Shown here: piece after piece, positions 35,730 to 43,954 of the stretch | Numbering within the stretch: the first letter of the stretch is position 1 | Layout: each line of letters begins with the position of its first letter | DNA from: Microbacterium oryzae | Lineage (GTDB): Bacteria; Actinomycetota; Actinomycetes; Actinomycetales; Microbacteriaceae | Reading direction: 5' to 3' | Length of the DNA: 64,000 nucleotides | NCBI RefSeq assembly: GCF_030406385.1 | Contig: NZ_JAUEPM010000007.1 | Span: 62,001-126,000, forward strand | Made by a program: the position numbers and the translations under genes | The notes under the pieces: model-generated | The model's database searches: none | Told to the model about the DNA's origin: nothing | Seen by the model: the letters and a program-made list of their open reading frames with translations, nothing else

Positions 35730-37037
35730 TCAGTACCAGATGGTGAGGGCCGGCGCCTCGACCGGCCGCAGCGCCGCGGTGAGCGCGGCCGCCGCCTGCG
35801 CGTCGCCCTGAACGCGTCCCGCCGCGCGGAGCCCCGTGAGCGGCACGCCGCCGAGGTACGCCGACGACAGCTCGGACACGCCGAGCCGCAGGTCGGGCGT
35901 CGCGTCGGGCGCGCTCTCCGCGTGGCCGCGGCCATCCGCGTCGATCTCGATGCGCCAGGTCCCTGCGGCGAGGCCGAGCGGGTCGCCCACTTCGAGGATG
36001 GCGGTGGCCGGGGCGGAATAGGTGCGCGCGGCGATCGCACGGGGCAGGTCGAGGATGCGCAGCCATCCGTGGTCGTGGACGACCTGCGTCGCGCCGCGCT
36101 CGTCGCGCACGAGCCAGCGCACCGGGTCGTCGACGGGACGCAGCTTGGCGGTGACCTCGCCGACGAGGTCGTGCTGTAGCGCGAAGCGCCAGAGCGCGGC
36201 GGCCGCCTCCGGCGTCTCCGCGGCGAGGTGCCGGACCTGCAGCTGCGAAGGGCGGAAGTCCCCCTCGCCCTCCTCGATCCGGTAGGCCATCGCTCCGCGC
36301 ACGTCGCCGGCCGCGTCGCGGTAGCGCACGCCGCGCACGGTCTCGCCGTTCTTCGTCGAAGCGTCGAGGCCCGCGTGCTGCCGCCAGCGGCGCGGCCAGC
36401 CCTCCACCTCACCCGGCCGTGCCGTGCGCCCGCGCTCGTACACGGCGGCGAGGTCGTCGGCGAGCTGCTCGCGCGAGATGAACTCGACCCGGCCATCCGG
36501 CTCGTACCCGGCCCATCCGGCACGACGCGTGTCGATCGTCCAGCGGCTCATCGGCACGGCCGCGCCGAAGCCGTAGCGCCCGTAGATCGTCGCCTCCGTC
36601 GCGGTGAGGCCGGCCATCGCCAGGCCCGCACCCGCAGCCGCGCGCAGCTCGCCCTCCAGCATGGCGCGGGCCACGCCCCGCCGGCGATGCGTGGGGCTCA
36701 CCGTCACGCCGCTGATCGCCCACATGTCGAGTTCGCCGCCCGGAACCGTCAGCGGGGTGACCCAGGAGTGCACGGTGGCGACGGGCACGCCCTCCTGCGC
36801 GACCCCCTCGTCGAACACCGCGACATAGCGATTGGACGTGCTCACGAGCTGCTTCTGCTCGTCGATGTAGGAGTCGTCGACCTCGGGTCCGAGGAAGCCG
36901 CGCGAGACGGCTTGGATCATCCGGGAGAACGCCGTGCGGTCGTCGTGGTCGACGCTGCGGTAGTCGAGGCCCGTCGCGGCGAGGCGCTCGCGCGAGATCG
37001 GGTCGAGGGGAACGGTGCGCGGATCGATGCTGCTCAC
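35730..37037 (-). CDS. Eis-type GNAT acetyltransferase
   Basis: The 435-residue protein has the three-part Eis architecture: an N-terminal GNAT domain with CoA loop VSPTHRRRGVARAML near 113-127, a second GNAT-like domain (about 175-300), and a C-terminal SCP2-like domain. It ends in a free tyrosine carboxylate (LTIWY), as Eis proteins end in an aromatic residue used as base. Relatives acetylate aminoglycosides or lysine side chains. Substrate and any resistance phenotype are not predictable from here. Confidence 0.87.
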   Translation of the reverse strand: MSSIDPRTVPLDPISRERLAATGLDYRSVDHDDRTAFSRMIQAVSRGFLGPEVDDSYIDEQKQLVSTSNRYVAVFDEGVAQEGVPVATVHSWVTPLTVPGGELDMWAISGVTVSPTHRRRGVARAMLEGELRAAAGAGLAMAGLTATEATIYGRYGFGAAVPMSRWTIDTRRAGWAGYEPDGRVEFISREQLADDLAAVYERGRTARPGEVEGWPRRWRQHAGLDASTKNGETVRGVRYRDAAGDVRGAMAYRIEEGEGDFRPSQLQVRHLAAETPEAAAALWRFALQHDLVGEVTAKLRPVDDPVRWLVRDERGATQVVHDHGWLRILDLPRAIAARTYSAPATAILEVGDPLGLAAGTWRIEIDADGRGHAESAPDATPDLRLGVSELSSAYLGGVPLTGLRAAGRVQGDAQAAAALTAALRPVEAPALTIWY

Positions 37038-37096
37038 GCCTCCACCCTACGGCGCGTCGCATGGGGCGCGCCCGGCGCGACCGGGCCGCCGAGCGG

Positions 37097-37441
37097 TCAG
37101 AGGTCGAGGTGGTCGAATCCCTCGAGCGGCCAGCCGGCGCCGGCGAGGCGCGCGGCGACGCGGTGGATGTCGTCATCGCCCGGATGCTCGAGCACGCGTC
37201 GGCGGGTGGCCTCGGCGATGTCGGCGGCCGTGAACGGCGCGCCCTCGCTCTCGATGAGCGCGCGCGTGACGGCGTCGACCTCCGCGTCGGTGAGCTTGCG
37301 GTGCAGCACCTCGAGAAGCGGCACGTAGTCCTGTGCCGGCACGCCCTCGGCGTAGCCGCGCCGCAGCCACTCGACGACGGAGCCGAGCCCGAAGCGGCGG
37401 ACGATGGGAGTGCCGTCGGGGTACTCGTTCAGCTCAGCCAC
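37097..37441 (-). CDS. DUF3349 domain protein
   Basis: The 114-residue protein opens MAELNEYPDGTPIVRRFGLG and is a single small helical domain of the actinobacterial DUF3349 type (GVPAQDYVPLLEVLHRKLTDAEV). Function unknown. The GTG start at 37441 overlaps the upstream small membrane protein gene by 8 bp; the longer open frame is not plausible protein (Arg/Ser-rich shadow). It closes the phosphate-transporter run. Confidence 0.82.
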   Translation of the reverse strand: MAELNEYPDGTPIVRRFGLGSVVEWLRRGYAEGVPAQDYVPLLEVLHRKLTDAEVDAVTRALIESEGAPFTAADIAEATRRRVLEHPGDDDIHRVAARLAGAGWPLEGFDHLDL

Positions 37442-37703
37442 CGAACATCTGCTTCCCGAACACGATGACCACGACGCCGAAGAGCGCGATCGCGCCGCAG
37501 AGCCCGAAGCACACCCACGCGCCGATCCGGCCGGAGCGCGTCGTCGGAGCGGGAGCGTCATCGGTCGCGACGTAGCCCGCGGGCACCGCCGCGAGCGCGC
37601 GCATCCCGAGCGCGAAGAGCGACGGCAGTCCCGCACCGAACAGCAGGCCGACGACGATCACCTGCCACAGCGAGTCCAGCATCCCGAGGACGTCGAGCTC
37701 CAT
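37434..37703 (-). CDS. Small two-helix membrane protein beside pit, copy A
   Basis: The 89-residue protein has a hydrophobic segment at about 12-37 and a second at about 63-86, joined by a polar Pro/Thr loop. It begins 1 bp after the stop of the first phosphate transporter. A clear paralogue follows the second transporter (39006-39251), with the same VIVFGK ending. The repeated association suggests a Pit accessory or stabilising subunit; no function is established to my knowledge. Confidence 0.75.
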   Translation of the reverse strand: MELDVLGMLDSLWQVIVVGLLFGAGLPSLFALGMRALAAVPAGYVATDDAPAPTTRSGRIGAWVCFGLCGAIALFGVVVIVFGKQMFGG

Positions 37704-37704
37704 G

Positions 37705-38874
37705 TCAGACCAGCGCCTTCTCTGCGACCTCGGCGGCGAGCGCCTCGTCCCAGTCCTCGTTCACGTTGTCGGGGTTCACCGGCTTGCGCTTGGCGCGCAG
37801 CCACATCGCGAGGGCGAGCACGACGAGGATCGCGAACACGACGAGCACGCCGGCGAGGCCGCCGATCGCGCTGCCGAGCATCCAGCAGACCGCACCCACG
37901 ACAGCCGCGGCCGGCAGCGTGATGACCCAGGCGACGGCCATCCGACCCGCCACGCCCCAGCGCACCTCGGCGCCCTTCTTGCCGAGACCGGTGCCGAGGA
38001 TCGAGCCCGTCGCGACGTGCGTCGTCGACAGCGGCAGACCGAGGTGGCTCGAGGTGAGGATGATCGCGGCGCTCGAGGCCTCGGCGGCCATGCCCTGCGG
38101 CGCGCCGATCTCGACGAGCCCCTTGCCGAGGGTGCGGATGACGCGCCAGCCGCCGAGGTAGGTGCCGAGCGCGATCGCGAGCGCGCAGGCGGCCTTCACC
38201 CAGAACGGGATGTCGTCGTCGCCGGTGAGGGCGCCGTGCGCGACGAGGGCGAGGAAGATGACGCCCATCGTCTTCTGCGCGTCGTTGGTGCCGTGTGCGA
38301 GGGAGACGAGCGACGCGGAGCCGATCTGGCCCCAGCGGAAGCCCTTCTCCTCGATCCGACGCGGCACGCGGGCCGTGATGCGGTAGATGGCGCGGGTGCC
38401 GACGGCGGCGACGAGCGCCGCGACCACGGGGGCGAGCAGTGCGGGCAGCACGACCTTGGCGACGATCGATCCCCACAGTACCCCGCTCGCGCCGTTGACG
38501 AGGCCCCAGACGAGTGCGGCGCCGATGAGGCCGCCGAAGAGCGCGTGGCTCGACGACGACGGCAGGCCGAACAGCCAGGTCAGCAGGTTCCAGATGATGC
38601 CGCCGACGAGGCCGGCGAACACGATGAGCATGAGCTGCTCGCCGTGCGCCTGCCCGAGGTCGACGACGTCGCCGCCGATGGTCTTGGCGACCTCGATCGA
38701 GAGGAACGCGCCGACGAGGTTCAGTCCGGCCGAGAGGGCGACCGCGGCGCGGGGCTTGAGCGCTCCCGTGGCGATGGAGGTGGCCATCGCGTTGCCGGTG
38801 TCGTGGAATCCGTTGGTGAAGTCGAACGCGAGCGCCGTGATCACGACGATCGAGAGCACGAGGAGCTCTTCCAT
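37705..38874 (-). CDS. pit: Inorganic phosphate transporter (PiT/PHO4 family), copy A
   Basis: The 389-residue PiT transporter has both inverted-repeat signatures: FDFTNGFHDTGNAMATSIATG near 18-38 (split as FDFTNGFHDTGNAMA and TSIATG) and SLAHGTNDAQKTMGV in the second half. The conserved GLPxSTTHVATGSILG stretch is present. It imports phosphate, probably as a metal-phosphate complex, with protons. A PHO-box-like repeat lies 61-112 bp upstream. It is a tandem duplicate of 39256-40446. Confidence 0.94.
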   Translation of the reverse strand: MEELLVLSIVVITALAFDFTNGFHDTGNAMATSIATGALKPRAAVALSAGLNLVGAFLSIEVAKTIGGDVVDLGQAHGEQLMLIVFAGLVGGIIWNLLTWLFGLPSSSSHALFGGLIGAALVWGLVNGASGVLWGSIVAKVVLPALLAPVVAALVAAVGTRAIYRITARVPRRIEEKGFRWGQIGSASLVSLAHGTNDAQKTMGVIFLALVAHGALTGDDDIPFWVKAACALAIALGTYLGGWRVIRTLGKGLVEIGAPQGMAAEASSAAIILTSSHLGLPLSTTHVATGSILGTGLGKKGAEVRWGVAGRMAVAWVITLPAAAVVGAVCWMLGSAIGGLAGVLVVFAILVVLALAMWLRAKRKPVNPDNVNEDWDEALAAEVAEKALV

Positions 38875-38934
38875 ACCTCTATGGTCGCGCGCGCGCGAGG
38901 GCCGCGAGCGCGGATGAGGGCTTCAGCGGCGTCT

Positions 38935-38986
38935 GTTCACCCAACGTTCACCTCGCCGTCGGCGGGTCGGCCGCCGGGTGTTCACC
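38935..38986 (-). promoter_or_regulatory. PHO-box-like direct repeats upstream of pit copy A
   Basis: GTTCACC occurs at 38935-38941 and 38946-38952, exactly 11 bp apart, and again at 38980-38986. Two 11-bp units of GTTCACC form the core PHO box bound by PhoP in Streptomyces. The repeats read on the strand opposite to pit. The third copy lies in a small hairpin (CCGCCGG/CCGGCGG, 38971-38991) that may terminate the upstream gene. Confidence 0.55.
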
Positions 38987-39005
38987 GGCGGGTCGGATGG
39001 CCCGC

Positions 39006-39251
39006 TCAGGCTCCGAAGATCACCTTGCCGAAGACGATGACGATGATGCCGAACACCGCCGCGACCGCACAGAGCGCGAAGCAGATCCAGGCGCCCGCAC
39101 GCGCGCCGGAGGAGACCTCGGGATGCTCCTCGGTTCCGGCGAGGAGCCGGGTGCCGAGGGCGAAGAGGGCGGGCAGGCCCGCTCCCAGGAGCAGGCCGGC
39201 GATGACGACCTGCAGGAGGGCCGCGGAGATCGCGGCGACGTCGATGTGCAT
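39006..39251 (-). CDS. Small two-helix membrane protein beside pit, copy B
   Basis: The 81-residue paralogue of the protein at 37434-37703 shares the LLxGAGLPxLFALG first helix and the GAWICFALCAVAAVFGIIVIVFGKVIFG ending pattern (GAWICFALC and VIVFGK cores). The central loop is acidic here (TEEHPEVSSG). It lies 4 bp after the second transporter gene, so transporter and small protein were duplicated together. Confidence 0.75.
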   Translation of the reverse strand: MHIDVAAISAALLQVVIAGLLLGAGLPALFALGTRLLAGTEEHPEVSSGARAGAWICFALCAVAAVFGIIVIVFGKVIFGA

Positions 39252-39255
39252 GCCG

Positions 39256-40446
39256 CTACCGCCTGACCTTCACGACGCTGGTGATGTTCGCGGTGTCGAG
39301 GGTGGCGACGTCGTGCTTGTTCCACGCGTCGTTGACGTTGTGGTGCGACACCTCGTCGCGGCGCGAGCGCACGAACATGAAGATCGACAGGGCGATGAGC
39401 AGCCCCAGCACGATGAGGATGCCGCCGAGCCCATCGAAGGCGCTGCCGAGCCACCAGCACACGCCGCCCACAGCCGCGGCCGCCGGCAGCGTGACCACCC
39501 AGGCCACGGCCATCCGACCCGCCAGCTTCCAGCGGACCTCCGCGCCCTTGCGGCCGAGCCCGGTGCCGAGGATCGAGCCGGTGGCGACGTGCGTGGTCGA
39601 CAGCGGCAGCCCCAGGTGGCTGGAGGTGAGGATGATCGCCGCGCTCGAGGTCTCCGCCGCGAGCCCCTGCGGCGCGGACAGCTCGACGAGTCCCTTGCCC
39701 AGGGTGCGGATGATGCGCCATCCGCCGAGGTAGGTGCCCAGCGCGATCGCGAGGGCGCAGGTGAGCTTCACCCAGAACGGCACGTCGTCCTCGGGGTTCA
39801 CGGCGCCGTAGGCGATGAGCGCGAGGAAGATGACGCCCATCGTCTTCTGCGCGTCGTTGGTGCCGTGCGCGAGCGAGACGAGCGACGCCGACCCGATCTG
39901 ACCCCAGCGGAAGCCTCGCTCGGTACGACGTGCGGGCGAGCGGCGTGTGATCCGGTACACGATCCAGGTGCCGACGCCCGCGACGAGGGCCGCGATGACC
40001 GGCGAGAGCACGGCGGGGATGAGGACCTTGCCGATGATGCCGCCCCAGACGACGCCGTTCACGCCGTTGGTGACACCCCACACGAGCGCGGAGCCGACGA
40101 GGCCGCCGAAGAGCGCGTGGCTGGACGACGACGGCAGGCCGAAGAGCCACGTCACGAGGTTCCAGATGATCGCGCCCACCAGTCCGCAGAAGACGATGAG
40201 CATCAGCTCCTCGCCCTGCGCCTGGTTCAGGTCGACGACGTCTCCCCCGACGGTCTTCGCGACCTCGATCGAGAGGAACGCGCCGACGAGGTTCAGCACC
40301 GCCGACAGGGCGACCGCGACCTTCGGCCGGAGAGCCCCGGTCGCGATGGATGTGGCCATGGCGTTGCCCGTGTCGTGGAACCCGTTGGTGAAGTCGAATG
40401 CCAGGGCGGTGACGACCACCAGCAGGAGGACGAAGAGCTCTTCCAC
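39256..40446 (-). CDS. pit: Inorganic phosphate transporter (PiT/PHO4 family), copy B
   Basis: The 396-residue protein is highly similar to copy A throughout, including FDFTNGFHDTGNAMA, LAHGTNDAQKTMGV and STTHVATGSILGTGLG. It differs mainly in the C-terminal tail, which adds about 15 residues (HNVNDAWNKHDVATLDT). GTG start at 40446. A short palindrome GGTGC-TCA-GCACC lies about 27 bp upstream. No PHO-box-like repeat is visible there, so the two copies may be regulated differently. Confidence 0.94.
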   Translation of the reverse strand: MEELFVLLLVVVTALAFDFTNGFHDTGNAMATSIATGALRPKVAVALSAVLNLVGAFLSIEVAKTVGGDVVDLNQAQGEELMLIVFCGLVGAIIWNLVTWLFGLPSSSSHALFGGLVGSALVWGVTNGVNGVVWGGIIGKVLIPAVLSPVIAALVAGVGTWIVYRITRRSPARRTERGFRWGQIGSASLVSLAHGTNDAQKTMGVIFLALIAYGAVNPEDDVPFWVKLTCALAIALGTYLGGWRIIRTLGKGLVELSAPQGLAAETSSAAIILTSSHLGLPLSTTHVATGSILGTGLGRKGAEVRWKLAGRMAVAWVVTLPAAAAVGGVCWWLGSAFDGLGGILIVLGLLIALSIFMFVRSRRDEVSHHNVNDAWNKHDVATLDTANITSVVKVRR

Positions 40447-40493
40447 GTCGTCTATTGTCCACCCCGCGACTGGGTGCTCAGCACCGCGGCCTC

Positions 40494-40561
40494 AGGGTCG
40501 GATCAGGCGCGGTCGCGGGGTCGGATCAGGCGACGCTCGCGGGGTCGGATCAGGCGACGCT
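40494..40561. repeat. Short tandem repeat at the 3' end of rsrA
   Basis: About three tandem copies of a 22-24 bp unit containing GGGTCGGATCAGGCG follow one another. The copy nearest rsrA includes its stop codon (40550-40552). The others look like duplications of the gene end into the spacer before pit copy B. Confidence 0.75.
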
Positions 40562-40801
40562 GTGCGCCGCGCGCAGCTTCGCGAGGACCTGGTCGCGCAG
40601 ATCCTCGGGGGCGACCTCCTCGCGGCATGAGCGCTGGATGGCCTCGGTCAGCGTGTTCTCGACGAGCACCTCGTCCTGGCATGCCGGGCAGCCCTCGATG
40701 TGCTCCTTGATCTCCGTGTGCTGGGTGTGGCACAGCTCCACAGCGCCCCGGAGGTACGCCTCGAGGTCCTGTCGGGCCTTCTCGCAGCCGCAGTCGGTCA
40801 T
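40550..40801 (-). CDS. rsrA: Mycothiol-type redox anti-sigma factor (RsrA/RshA-like ZAS protein)
   Basis: The 83-residue protein has the zinc-binding anti-sigma motif H34-IEG-C38-PA-C41 plus additional cysteines C4, C6 and C24. In RsrA-type proteins, disulfide formation expels zinc and releases the sigma factor under thiol stress. The ATG overlaps the sigR stop (ATGA), giving coupled production. The C terminus lies in a tandem repeat. Confidence 0.9.
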   Translation of the reverse strand: MTDCGCEKARQDLEAYLRGAVELCHTQHTEIKEHIEGCPACQDEVLVENTLTEAIQRSCREEVAPEDLRDQVLAKLRAAHSVA

Positions 40802-41481
40802 TTCTTCGCTCCTGTCTCGGCGGCCGAGATGCCTCGCTCGGCCGCGTAGTCGGTCAGCAGTCCGCGCAGCAGTCGCCTGCCCCGGTGCAGGCGGCTCATG
40901 ACGGTGCCGATGGGGGTCTTCATGATGTCGGCGATCTCCTGGTAGGCGAAGCCCTCCACGTCGGCGAGGTACACCGCCATCCGGAAGTCGTCGGGGATGG
41001 ACTGCAGCGCGTCCTTCACGACGGAGGCCGGCATCCGGTCGATGGCCTCGGCCTCGGCGGATCGGCTGCTCATCGCGGTGGTGGACTCGGCGCCGCCGAG
41101 CTGCCAGTCCTGGAGATCGTCGATCGTCCCCTGGTACGGCTCGCGCTGCTTCTTGCGATAGGTGTTGATGTAGGTGTTCGTCAGGATGCGGTACAGCCAC
41201 GCCTTGAGGTTCGTGCCCTGTGTGAAGGACGACCACGACGCGAACGCCTTGACGAAGGTCTCCTGGACGAGGTCGGCCGCGTCGGGCGGATTCCGAGTCA
41301 TCCGCATCGCCGCACCGTAGAGCTGGTCCATGAAGGGGAGCGCCTGCTCTTCGAACTGCGTGCGCGCGTCGACCGGGGAAGACTGTGCGTCGCTCATGAT
41401 CGGAGAGTCTAGGCGCGAGGAGGCGAGGTCGTGGGGCGCATCATCCACCGCGACGCGCGGATCCGCAAGGGTGGCGTTCAT
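40798..41481 (-). CDS. sigR: ECF sigma factor of the SigR/SigH thiol-stress type
   Basis: The 227-residue ECF sigma factor has region 2 (about 45-115; [20 protein letters not shown]) and region 4 (about 150-210; [18 protein letters not shown], then [17 protein letters not shown]). I chose the ATG at 41481 because GAGAGGAG lies 4-5 bp upstream. A later ATG at 41397 (MSDAQSS) would give a 199-residue core form with a weak ribosome site. The gene is probably self-activated through the GGAAT-N19-GTT promoter at 41512-41538. Confidence 0.92.
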   Translation of the reverse strand: MNATLADPRVAVDDAPHDLASSRLDSPIMSDAQSSPVDARTQFEEQALPFMDQLYGAAMRMTRNPPDAADLVQETFVKAFASWSSFTQGTNLKAWLYRILTNTYINTYRKKQREPYQGTIDDLQDWQLGGAESTTAMSSRSAEAEAIDRMPASVVKDALQSIPDDFRMAVYLADVEGFAYQEIADIMKTPIGTVMSRLHRGRRLLRGLLTDYAAERGISAAETGAKK

Positions 41482-41509
41482 TCGACTCCTCTCGTGCATT
41501 CAGTAGGGT
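41481..41509 (+). promoter_or_regulatory. Candidate aroA promoter
   Basis: TTCGAC (41481-41486), 17 bp, TAGGGT (41504-41509) is a moderate sigma-A-like promoter. The aroA ATG at 41518 lies about 9 bp after the -10, so the transcript would be nearly leaderless. It overlaps the oppositely directed SigR-type promoter. Confidence 0.45.
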
Positions 41510-41511
41510 GG

Positions 41512-41538
41512 AACGCGATGACTGCGCGTGGGTATTCC
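41512..41538 (-). promoter_or_regulatory. SigR-type autoregulatory promoter of sigR
   Basis: On the minus strand GGAAT (41538-41534), exactly 19 bp, then GTT (41514-41512). This fits the SigR/SigH consensus GGAAT-N18/19-GTT. Transcription would start near 41505, just ahead of the first in-frame sigR ATG (41499). The element lies across the aroA start codon. Confidence 0.75.
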
Positions 41539-42873
41539 CTCGACGGCAGCGATGCCGCGAAAAGACCGCAGGGCGCCTATCGGGCTCCCACGGCTGAACG
41601 CGCCCTGGGTGCGACTCTGGCCGTTCCCGGATCGAAGTCGCTCACCAACCGCGAGCTCGTGCTCGCCGCGATCGCCGAGGGACCGAGCACCCTGCACCGG
41701 CCGCTGCACTCCGACGACTCGCGCCGCATGATCGACGCGCTCGGCGCGCTCGGCGTGGAGATCGAGGAGGTCGAGGGCGACAGCCCGTTCGGCCCCGACC
41801 TGCACGTCACGCCCGCCGCTCCCCTGCGCGGCGGCGGCACGATCGACTCCGGCCAGGCGGGCACCGTCATGCGCTTCGTCGCGCCGTTGGCGGGCCTCGC
41901 CGACGGCGACGTCTACGTCACCGCGCACGAGAGCGCGCTGCACCGCCCGATGGGCGGCATGATCAAGGCCCTCCGCGACCTCGGCGTCGACATCGACGAC
42001 GGCGGTCACTGGTCGCTGCCGTTCCGCGTGCACGGCCGCGGGCACCTGCGCGGCGGCGAGATCGACATCGACGCGTCGGCGTCGAGCCAGTTCGTCTCGG
42101 GGCTGCTGCTGGCCGCTCCCCGCTTCGACGTCGGGCTGCGTCTGCGCCACGTCGGCGCGCGCCTGCCCAGCGTGCCGCACATCGACATGACCATCGAGTC
42201 GCTCGCGCGGCGCGGCGTGCTCGTCGAGCGCTCCGGCCACGACGAGTGGATCGTGCCGGCCGGTCCCGTGCGCGCGAAGGACATCGCGATCGAACCGGAC
42301 CTCTCGAACGCCGCGCCGTTCCTCGCCGCCGCGCTCATCGCCGGCGGCCATATGACGGTCACGGGATGGCCTGCGCACTCGACTCAGCCCGGAGCGCACC
42401 TCACCGAGATCCTCGCCGCGATGGGCGCCCGCGTCAGCCGACGCTCCGGCAACCTGACCGTGTCCGCCGGCAAGGCCATCCAGGGGGTCGATCTCGATCT
42501 GTCGGGCGTCAGCGAGCTCACCCCCACCCTCGTGGGCCTCGCGGCCTACGCCGACGGGCCGTCCACCTTCCGCGGCATCGCGCACATCCGCGGCCACGAG
42601 ACCGACCGCCTCGCCGCGCTCGCGGCGAACCTGCGCGCGGTCGGCGGCGAGGCCGAGGAGCTGCCGGACGGCATCCGCATCATCCCGCGCGAGCTGACCG
42701 GCGGCACCTGGCGCGCGTTCCACGATCACCGCATGGCGACCACCGGCGCGCTCGTCGGCATCCGGACGCCCGGGGTCGTCGTCGACGACATCGGCACCAC
42801 CGCGAAGACGCTGCCCGAGTTCGTCCAGCTGTGGGAGGGCATGCTGCGCGGACCCCGGAGCACCCCCGCGTGA
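41518..42873 (+). CDS. aroA: 3-phosphoshikimate 1-carboxyvinyltransferase (EPSP synthase)
   Basis: The 451-residue enzyme makes EPSP in the shikimate pathway. The substrate-binding KSLTNR motif contains K40 (VPGSKSLTNRELVLAA), and DSGQAGTVMRF and FHDHRMATTGAL are intact. Gly in the DSGQAG-TVMR region matches class I-like actinobacterial enzymes. It overlaps rsgA by GTGA, and it is divergent from sigR, an order also known from Streptomyces. Confidence 0.95.
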   Translation: MTARGYSLDGSDAAKRPQGAYRAPTAERALGATLAVPGSKSLTNRELVLAAIAEGPSTLHRPLHSDDSRRMIDALGALGVEIEEVEGDSPFGPDLHVTPAAPLRGGGTIDSGQAGTVMRFVAPLAGLADGDVYVTAHESALHRPMGGMIKALRDLGVDIDDGGHWSLPFRVHGRGHLRGGEIDIDASASSQFVSGLLLAAPRFDVGLRLRHVGARLPSVPHIDMTIESLARRGVLVERSGHDEWIVPAGPVRAKDIAIEPDLSNAAPFLAAALIAGGHMTVTGWPAHSTQPGAHLTEILAAMGARVSRRSGNLTVSAGKAIQGVDLDLSGVSELTPTLVGLAAYADGPSTFRGIAHIRGHETDRLAALAANLRAVGGEAEELPDGIRIIPRELTGGTWRAFHDHRMATTGALVGIRTPGVVVDDIGTTAKTLPEFVQLWEGMLRGPRSTPA

Positions 42874-43922
42874 GCTGGCTCGACGACGCCGACGACCTCG
42901 ACGACGAGTTCGACGAATTCGACGAGTCCAGCATCCGGGTGCGGCCGAACCCGAAGGGCAACCGCCCGCGCACGAAGCGGCGGCCCGCCCACGAAGACGC
43001 GCGCATCGCGCGGGTGCTGGGCGTGGACCGCGGCCGCTACACGGTGCTCGTGGACGAGGACGGTCCCGACGAGCACGAGTCGACCGCCGCCCGTGCCCGC
43101 GAGCTGCGCCGCACGCCCATCGTCACGGGCGACCGCGCCCGGGTCGTGGGCGATACATCGGGCCAAGACGGCACGCTCGGGCGCATCGTCGGGATCGAGG
43201 AGCGCACCTCGCTCCTGCGCCGCAGCGCCGACGACACCGATCAGGTCGAGCGCGTCGTGGTGGCGAACGCCGACCAGATGCTCGTCGTCGTGGCGGCGGC
43301 GGACCCGGAGCCCCGCCCCCGTCTCGTCGACCGCTACCTCGTGGCGGCGCTCGATGCGGGCATCCGGCCGCTGCTCGTCGTGACGAAGACCGACCTCGCC
43401 GACCCGTCCGCCTTCCTCGAGCACTTCGACGGCCTGCCCGATCTGCGGGTCTTCCGCAGTGCACGCGACGAGGCCCCCGTCGACGAGATCGGCCGCGCGC
43501 TCGTCGGGCACTCGACCGTGTTCGTCGGGCACTCCGGGGTCGGCAAGTCGACGCTCGTGAACGCGCTGGTGCCGACCGCCGGTCGCGCGACCGGCCATGT
43601 GAATCTGGTCACCGGACGCGGGCGGCACACGTCGTCGTCGACGGTCTCGCTGCGCTACCAGGGCGCGGATGGCCGGGGCTGGGTCATCGACACTCCCGGC
43701 GTCCGCTCGTTCGGGCTCGGGCACGTCGACCCCGCGAACATCCTGCGGGCTTACCCCGACCTCGACGCGGTGGCCGAGGAGTGCCCACGCGGGTGCACGC
43801 ACCTCCCGGACGCCCCCGACTGCGCCTTGAACGAGGCCGTCGCCGCGGGCACCCTGCCCGCCGGCCGTGTGGACTCGCTGCAGCGCCTGCTGGAGACGTT
43901 CGCGGCCCGCACGGAGTACTGA
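42870..43922 (+). CDS. rsgA: Ribosome small-subunit-dependent GTPase A
   Basis: The 350-residue, circularly permuted GTPase has G4 TKTD (172-175), G1 GHSGVGKST (220-228) and G3 DTPG (274-277). The C-terminal zinc site uses C305, C309, H311 and C318. An acidic N-terminal stretch (DDADDLDDEFDEFDE) precedes the OB fold. It acts in late 30S ribosome assembly. Translation is coupled to aroA; a structured repeat array follows the stop. Confidence 0.93.
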   Translation: MSWLDDADDLDDEFDEFDESSIRVRPNPKGNRPRTKRRPAHEDARIARVLGVDRGRYTVLVDEDGPDEHESTAARARELRRTPIVTGDRARVVGDTSGQDGTLGRIVGIEERTSLLRRSADDTDQVERVVVANADQMLVVVAAADPEPRPRLVDRYLVAALDAGIRPLLVVTKTDLADPSAFLEHFDGLPDLRVFRSARDEAPVDEIGRALVGHSTVFVGHSGVGKSTLVNALVPTAGRATGHVNLVTGRGRHTSSSTVSLRYQGADGRGWVIDTPGVRSFGLGHVDPANILRAYPDLDAVAEECPRGCTHLPDAPDCALNEAVAAGTLPAGRVDSLQRLLETFAARTEY

Positions 43923-43954
43923 GCTCGACCCGGTCCCTGGTCCGGAACTCGGCA

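Noticed and set aside
37702..40710. A 1002-residue plus-strand open frame across both pit genes
   Set aside because: Antisense shadow of two clear PiT transporters; composition is Arg/Glu/Gly-rich and has no start signal or motif.
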